From contig CALFYU010000673.1 of NCBI GenBank assembly GCA_937952455.1, positions 1-10,175 on the forward strand: DNA of 10,175 nucleotides. Reading direction: 5' to 3'. Of the stretch, positions 6,210 to 10,175 are shown one piece after another (within the stretch, counting starts at the first letter, position 1; every line of letters begins with the position of its first letter). Position numbers and translations under genes: made by a program. The DNA comes from an uncultured Planctomycetaceae bacterium (GTDB taxonomy: Bacteria > Planctomycetota > Planctomycetia > Planctomycetales > Planctomycetaceae). The notes under the pieces are model-generated. The model had not been told where the DNA came from. It saw nothing but the letters and a program-made list of their open reading frames with translations, and did no database searches.

Positions 6210-6719
6210 TCATCGATCCGCCGCCAAGTAGGCCTGCAACCACAAACAGCCACCGAGAAGTCCTAATAGCGTCAGGCACATATACAACATGCGGCCCGAA
6301 ATCAGACCATAGAATTCATTTCCCGCAGCAAACGGCCAAAACGGCTGCACTTCGGCGTGCAAGAGGCTGTCGAGGAAAATGTGCGTGATTCCTCCCGCAA
6401 GTCCTGCTGCCAGGGATTGCCACAGCATGGTCGTCTTTGTGCGACCGGTCGAAAAATAGCCCACCCAACGCGGCGGCAAAATCCTGGGAGCCAGCAGGAT
6501 TGCGGCAAACATCGCCGCCCCGGCAATGATACCCGCTATAGTTCCGCCCAGGTACGTATGCGCGTAACGATGATAGGGCCGCGAGTGTTTCCACAGATAA
6601 TACAGCACTTCCACATCGATCAACACATTGGCTGCCATAAACGAAGTCAGCCAAAACCAGCGGCCTGCCAGCGATTTGATCAACAGCCCCGGCCCGAAAT
6701 GAAAAGGCGTAAACGGCAT
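6210..6719 (-). CDS. Four-helix membrane protein resembling YdjM/DUF457 metal-dependent hydrolases
   Basis: The ATG at 6719-6717 is preferred over the TTG four codons upstream because GGAG (6729-6726) sits six bases before it. The 169-residue product begins MPFTPFHFGPGLLIKS and has four hydrophobic segments, at about 21-43, 57-77, 99-120 and 144-166. Conserved-looking polar residues lie in or beside the helices: His7 in TPFHFGPG, Asp35 and Glu37 in LIDVE, His50 and His54 in HRYAHTY, and His113, Asp117 and His121 in HIFLDSLLH. This His/Asp distribution resembles the membrane-bound metal-dependent hydrolase family (YdjM, DUF457), whose biochemical role is poorly defined. It starts 19 nt after the stop of the giant dehydrogenase gene on the same strand, so the two are probably co-transcribed. 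Family assignment is by eye. Confidence 0.65.
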   Translation of the reverse strand: MPFTPFHFGPGLLIKSLAGRWFWLTSFMAANVLIDVEVLYYLWKHSRPYHRYAHTYLGGTIAGIIAGAAMFAAILLAPRILPPRWVGYFSTGRTKTTMLWQSLAAGLAGGITHIFLDSLLHAEVQPFWPFAAGNEFYGLISGRMLYMCLTLLGLLGGCLWLQAYLAADR

Positions 6720-6738
6720 TTGCGGCTCCAACGACGGG

Positions 6739-9700
6739 TCAATTCGGTGTGGAGAGCCTTACGTAGTCGATGCCCACCATATACGCCTTCACCGCTTTGG
6801 GATGCGCGCCAATGATTTCGATGGTCAGTTTGTGATTGCCCGGCTTAAGCGGGGGGATGGGGAAGTTCAAGACACCAGTGTTGACGACGTCGGGCGTGTT
6901 GAACAGATCGATCGGGCTGCCCAGTTTTTCCCCGTCGAGCGAAAGTTGCACGATGCCGTAATCCCGAGCACGGGTCAGTACGATTTCCAATTCGGTCGCG
7001 CCCGATGATTCAACGGGAATTTCCAGTTCCAAAGTCGCGCCCGGCTTGGCGCCCGTCCACCACAAATGGTCGTTACCGCTCCAACGATCCGCACGAAAGC
7101 CGCCCATCGCCTGGCTGTGCGCGTTGCCGGCGGTCTTGCCGACAATTTTCAGCGACTCCCCTTCCAGCGCTCCGGGGACACGGCCGGTTTTGGGATCGAT
7201 CGGCGCCCGCGGTCCGCGGAGAGCGACTTGATGCGGGCTGGCAAGATAGGCGATGAGATCGCGAACTTCTTCTTCAGAAAGTGTCTTGAGCAGCCCTTCG
7301 GGCATCATCGACTGCTCAGATAGAGTGCGTTCCTCAATGTCGGCTTTGGGTACCACGACCGTGTCGTTGATAGTCCGCACAGTTAGCGCGCTGTCGGTCT
7401 CTTTCTGAATCAGGCCGGAAACAACCAAGCCGTCCCCCGTTACCAGTACCGTCATGCGGTAGTCCTTGCCGAGTACGGCGCTGGGGTCGAGGACGTTCTC
7501 GAGGATGTAATCCAAGTTTGCCCGGTTCGATCCCGTAATATCGGGGCCGATTTTTCCCCCCTCGCCGAACAGCGTATGGCACGAGGCGCAGGTCTTATTG
7601 AAAATCCGCCGCCCGTTACTGGCGTCGGCGCTCTTCAGTACTTTCGGCGTGAGTGCCTGTTTATGCTGTGCAATCAGGGCCTGTTTATCGGCCGAAGTAT
7701 CGCGGATTTCTCCCCAGACTTCGCGAATCCGTTCGTTCAATTCTTCATTTTCAAAGCGGAGCAACTGCCGCACGTTGTAGGCATGGATGTCGGTCCGCGG
7801 AACCTTTCTCTTCTCCACCGCATCGAGTAGTGCCATCGCAAAGGCCGGTCGCGAGACGCGCGTATTGACGGCGTCCCGTTTTTCTTCGTCAGTTAATTTG
7901 CCATAGGCACCCAGCACTTTCTGGGGTGTGGCAGGATCGTCAAACGCCACGAGGGCGCGAATCGCTGCCCCTCGCAATTCCGGTTCGGCCAGCGCGGCTT
8001 GAAGTGCCGGGGCCGCGTGTTTGTCACGGCCTCGCACGAGAATCTCTAATGCCTGCTTCCGCTTGTCCAAATCCGCGCTGCTGTTGGACAGTTGCTCGCG
8101 CATCCTCGGAAAAATCCGCCGGTCCCCCAACACGACCGCCACCTGATCGGCCTGATCGCGGATCGCCGCATCTTTGCTTTTCGACAACCGCTCGTAGGCG
8201 GGTGTCCAGGACTTGGGCATGGGAATGTTGACACGCCCCTGAAACGCATTGAGCATTTCCTCCAAGATCAATTGCTGTGTCGCAGTATTGCCGGTTTCTG
8301 CCAAAAGTGTCGCGACCGCCTCCAGGCCTTGATCCTCCGAGGCAGCACGGCGGATGATGAACCGCCGCACCAACGGAATCCGCGCCGCTTTGGCGAGATC
8401 CATCGCCCGTGCCGTATCGGCCGGCACGAGCGGCTCGATGCCGTACCAGTACATCAGCGGTAGGTTGTGGTCGTCGCTGTCATCCGCGTGCATCACCAGG
8501 ACGCGAGCAATTGGCCAGCGCTGGTCAAGCGGCAACCGCTGCAGTGCCGAGGCCAGGTACAACCGCACGACCGGTGACGGGTCGGATTCCGCCATCTCGG
8601 CAAGTCGTGCGAGAGCGTGCGGCGAGGCTGTGCGGTCTTCGAGTTCCAACTGGATCGCCCAACTGCGAATGTACTCGTCGTCGTTGTTCATCAACGCCAA
8701 CAAATCCTCGTCAGTCAGCGCGTCGATGGCATGCAGCGTCCAGATGGCTCGCAGCTTTGTCGCCACGTCCGGCCCATTGTCGGCGATGTCGAACAATGAC
8801 TGGCGAACGTCTTTGCCGAGCTTCCCCGCAGCCGCGCGCTCCTGCAGAATCCGCCGGGCGGTGCGCACGTACCATTCGTTGTCATTGCCGTGCAGCTTGA
8901 CGAGCTCTGCATCGCTCAATTTGCGCAGATCGCGGTGGTCCCATTTGGGCGTCCCATAGGAGATGTTGTACACCCGGCCGTTGGTGCGGTCCCAGATTTC
9001 AGGGTTCGTGCGGTGGCAGGCGTTGCGGTCGTACCAGTCGATCAGATAGACCGATCCGTCCGGCCCGTATTTCATGTTGATCCCGCGGAACCATTTGTCG
9101 TTGGCCAACATCAAATCGGGCGCACGGTCCCCCACATAACCCGAACCGGCGCGGGCCAGCAAGTCGTTGTTCATGCGGTTGCCGTGGATGTTGTGCATGA
9201 AGATTTGATTGCGGTATTTCGCGGGCCAATTGTCCCCCAGGTAGATCATCGCCCCGCAATGCGCGTGCCCACCCCCGGCAGCGAGCGTGTCTTGCGGCAC
9301 GTCCGGCTCCTGTCCCCACCAGGCATGATCGCGGATATTGCCGACGTAATGCCGGTGTTTGGCGATTGTCTTAATGTCGTCGTAAATGTGCGGACTGAAG
9401 TGCTGCCCCCCCTGGCGGTGGTAGCGGCCCCCTTGGATCATGTGCCACAGGTGTGGAATCACGCAGGCCGTGATAAATGCCTGCCCGCGATCGTTGAAAT
9501 CGACACCCCACGGATTGCTGGTGCCCCACGCGAAGACCTCGAATTCGTGACGCGTGGGATGGTACCGCCAGACCCCCGCATTGATCGGAATCCGCTGATC
9601 ATCCGGCGTGCCCGGCTTGCCCACGTTGGAGTAGGTGAACACGCCGTGACAGCCATACAGCCAGCCGTCCGGACCCCAGATAAACGCGTTGAGTGTTTCG

Positions 9701-10175
9701 TGCGTGTCGCGATAACCGAATCCGTCGAGCAGAATCTGCGGCTTGTCGTCCGGGACATCGTCGCCGTCCTTGTCGGGGATGAACATCAAATAGGGTGCCG
9801 CCCCGACCCACACCCCGCCGAATCCGACCTCCATGCCGCTAACGAGGTTCAAGCCTTCGATGAAGACCTTGCGGGAATCGAGCACGCCATCGCCGGTCGT
9901 ATCCTCCAGGATGATGATCTTATCCTTCCCCTCCCCTTCCGGCGCGCGGACCGGATAGGTGTGCGCCTCGGCCACCCAAATGCGGCCGCGGGGATCGATA
10001 GCAAACGCCACCGGCTGATGTACCTGCGGCTCTCCGGCCGCTAACTTGACGTGAAAGCCCTCCGGCACGGTCATGTGGGCTGCCGCTTCTTGCGGACTCA
10101 ATCCGGCAGCCAATCGTTTCACCAGTTTGGGCTGGGCATCGCGGTACGTCTGTTCGTCGACTGCCTGTTGGTCAT
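6739..10175 (-). CDS. PVC-type membrane-bound dehydrogenase / HEAT-repeat / CxxCH cytochrome protein (5' end outside window)
   Basis: The frame is open to the right edge, so the true start and any signal peptide lie beyond 10175; 1144 residues are visible. The N-terminal third (about 10070-8940) begins VPEGFHVKLAAGEPQ and is rich in blade-like DPRGRIWVAE, WGPDGWLYG and KYGPDGSVYLIDWYDR segments. This matches the planctomycete 'membrane-bound dehydrogenase' beta-propeller, a relative of soluble sugar dehydrogenases. HEAT-like helical repeats follow (about 8925-7720). A c-type cytochrome domain has the haem-binding CASCH at 7590-7576; MM at 7308-7303 could supply the axial Met. A C-terminal beta-sandwich (about 7155-6742, with DHLWWTGAKPGATLELEIP) resembles a carbohydrate-binding module. 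It is inferred to be a secreted or periplasmic redox enzyme passing electrons to its own haem; the substrate is unknown, with sugars or sugar derivatives likely. It probably forms an operon with the downstream membrane protein. Confidence 0.9.
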   Translation of the reverse strand, partial: DQQAVDEQTYRDAQPKLVKRLAAGLSPQEAAAHMTVPEGFHVKLAAGEPQVHQPVAFAIDPRGRIWVAEAHTYPVRAPEGEGKDKIIILEDTTGDGVLDSRKVFIEGLNLVSGMEVGFGGVWVGAAPYLMFIPDKDGDDVPDDKPQILLDGFGYRDTHETLNAFIWGPDGWLYGCHGVFTYSNVGKPGTPDDQRIPINAGVWRYHPTRHEFEVFAWGTSNPWGVDFNDRGQAFITACVIPHLWHMIQGGRYHRQGGQHFSPHIYDDIKTIAKHRHYVGNIRDHAWWGQEPDVPQDTLAAGGGHAHCGAMIYLGDNWPAKYRNQIFMHNIHGNRMNNDLLARAGSGYVGDRAPDLMLANDKWFRGINMKYGPDGSVYLIDWYDRNACHRTNPEIWDRTNGRVYNISYGTPKWDHRDLRKLSDAELVKLHGNDNEWYVRTARRILQERAAAGKLGKDVRQSLFDIADNGPDVATKLRAIWTLHAIDALTDEDLLALMNNDDEYIRSWAIQLELEDRTASPHALARLAEMAESDPSPVVRLYLASALQRLPLDQRWPIARVLVMHADDSDDHNLPLMYWYGIEPLVPADTARAMDLAKAARIPLVRRFIIRRAASEDQGLEAVATLLAETGNTATQQLILEEMLNAFQGRVNIPMPKSWTPAYERLSKSKDAAIRDQADQVAVVLGDRRIFPRMREQLSNSSADLDKRKQALEILVRGRDKHAAPALQAALAEPELRGAAIRALVAFDDPATPQKVLGAYGKLTDEEKRDAVNTRVSRPAFAMALLDAVEKRKVPRTDIHAYNVRQLLRFENEELNERIREVWGEIRDTSADKQALIAQHKQALTPKVLKSADASNGRRIFNKTCASCHTLFGEGGKIGPDITGSNRANLDYILENVLDPSAVLGKDYRMTVLVTGDGLVVSGLIQKETDSALTVRTINDTVVVPKADIEERTLSEQSMMPEGLLKTLSEEEVRDLIAYLASPHQVALRGPRAPIDPKTGRVPGALEGESLKIVGKTAGNAHSQAMGGFRADRWSGNDHLWWTGAKPGATLELEIPVESSGATELEIVLTRARDYGIVQLSLDGEKLGSPIDLFNTPDVVNTGVLNFPIPPLKPGNHKLTIEIIGAHPKAVKAYMVGIDYVRLSTPN

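Noticed and set aside
8890..10044. 384-codon plus-strand open frame antisense to the dehydrogenase
   Set aside because: Its Val/Asp/Arg-rich translation mirrors the propeller-coding strand and has no family resemblance; the opposite strand is clearly the real gene.

Overview
The window looks like an ordinary chromosomal segment from a planctomycete, probably of the Planctomycetales. This is inferred from the protein families, not from a marker gene. The strongest pointer is the last gene, a giant secreted-type 'membrane-bound dehydrogenase' with a beta-propeller, HEAT repeats and a PVC-type CxxCH cytochrome domain; that combination is characteristic of Planctomycetes and Verrucomicrobia. A short leucine-rich-repeat protein, a secreted esterase and a papain-like peptidase in one GC-rich neighbourhood fit the same picture. 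I see no rRNA, tRNA, CRISPR array, transposase, integrase or phage gene.

Layout. Positions 1-483 (minus) hold an unrecognised gene with an excellent Shine-Dalgarno. It meets a TGA after 72 codons, yet the same frame stays open to the window edge. Positions 484-787 are intergenic and contain a long hairpin of the dispersed 'gcagagacgc' repeat class and a possible -10 box. Positions 788-1927 (plus) encode an exported alpha/beta-hydrolase (esterase). Positions 1928-2281 hold a good sigma70-type promoter and a roughly 270-nt leader in front of citrate synthase (2282-3436, plus). Converging on citrate synthase, with only 15 nt between the stops, is an exported YiiX/NlpC-P60-like cysteine peptidase with a cysteine-rich tail (3452-4129, minus). 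It is preceded on the same strand by an RsmC/RlmG-like rRNA guanine-N2 methyltransferase (4243-5358, minus). A divergent intergenic region (5359-5588) separates the methyltransferase from a small membrane-anchored LRR protein (5589-6146, plus). Positions 6210-6719 (minus) encode a four-helix membrane protein resembling the YdjM/DUF457 metal-dependent hydrolases. It lies 19 nt downstream of the giant dehydrogenase-cytochrome gene (6739 to beyond 10175, minus), so the two probably form an operon.

The genes do not form one obvious pathway. Citrate synthase is central metabolism and the methyltransferase is ribosome maturation. The esterase, peptidase, LRR protein and dehydrogenase are cell-envelope or periplasmic proteins of the kind planctomycetes carry in large families. 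I found no convincing new multi-gene system. The observations most worth a second look are the TGA-interrupted frame at the left edge, the intergenic hairpin repeat, the long citrate synthase leader and the cysteine-rich tail of the peptidase.
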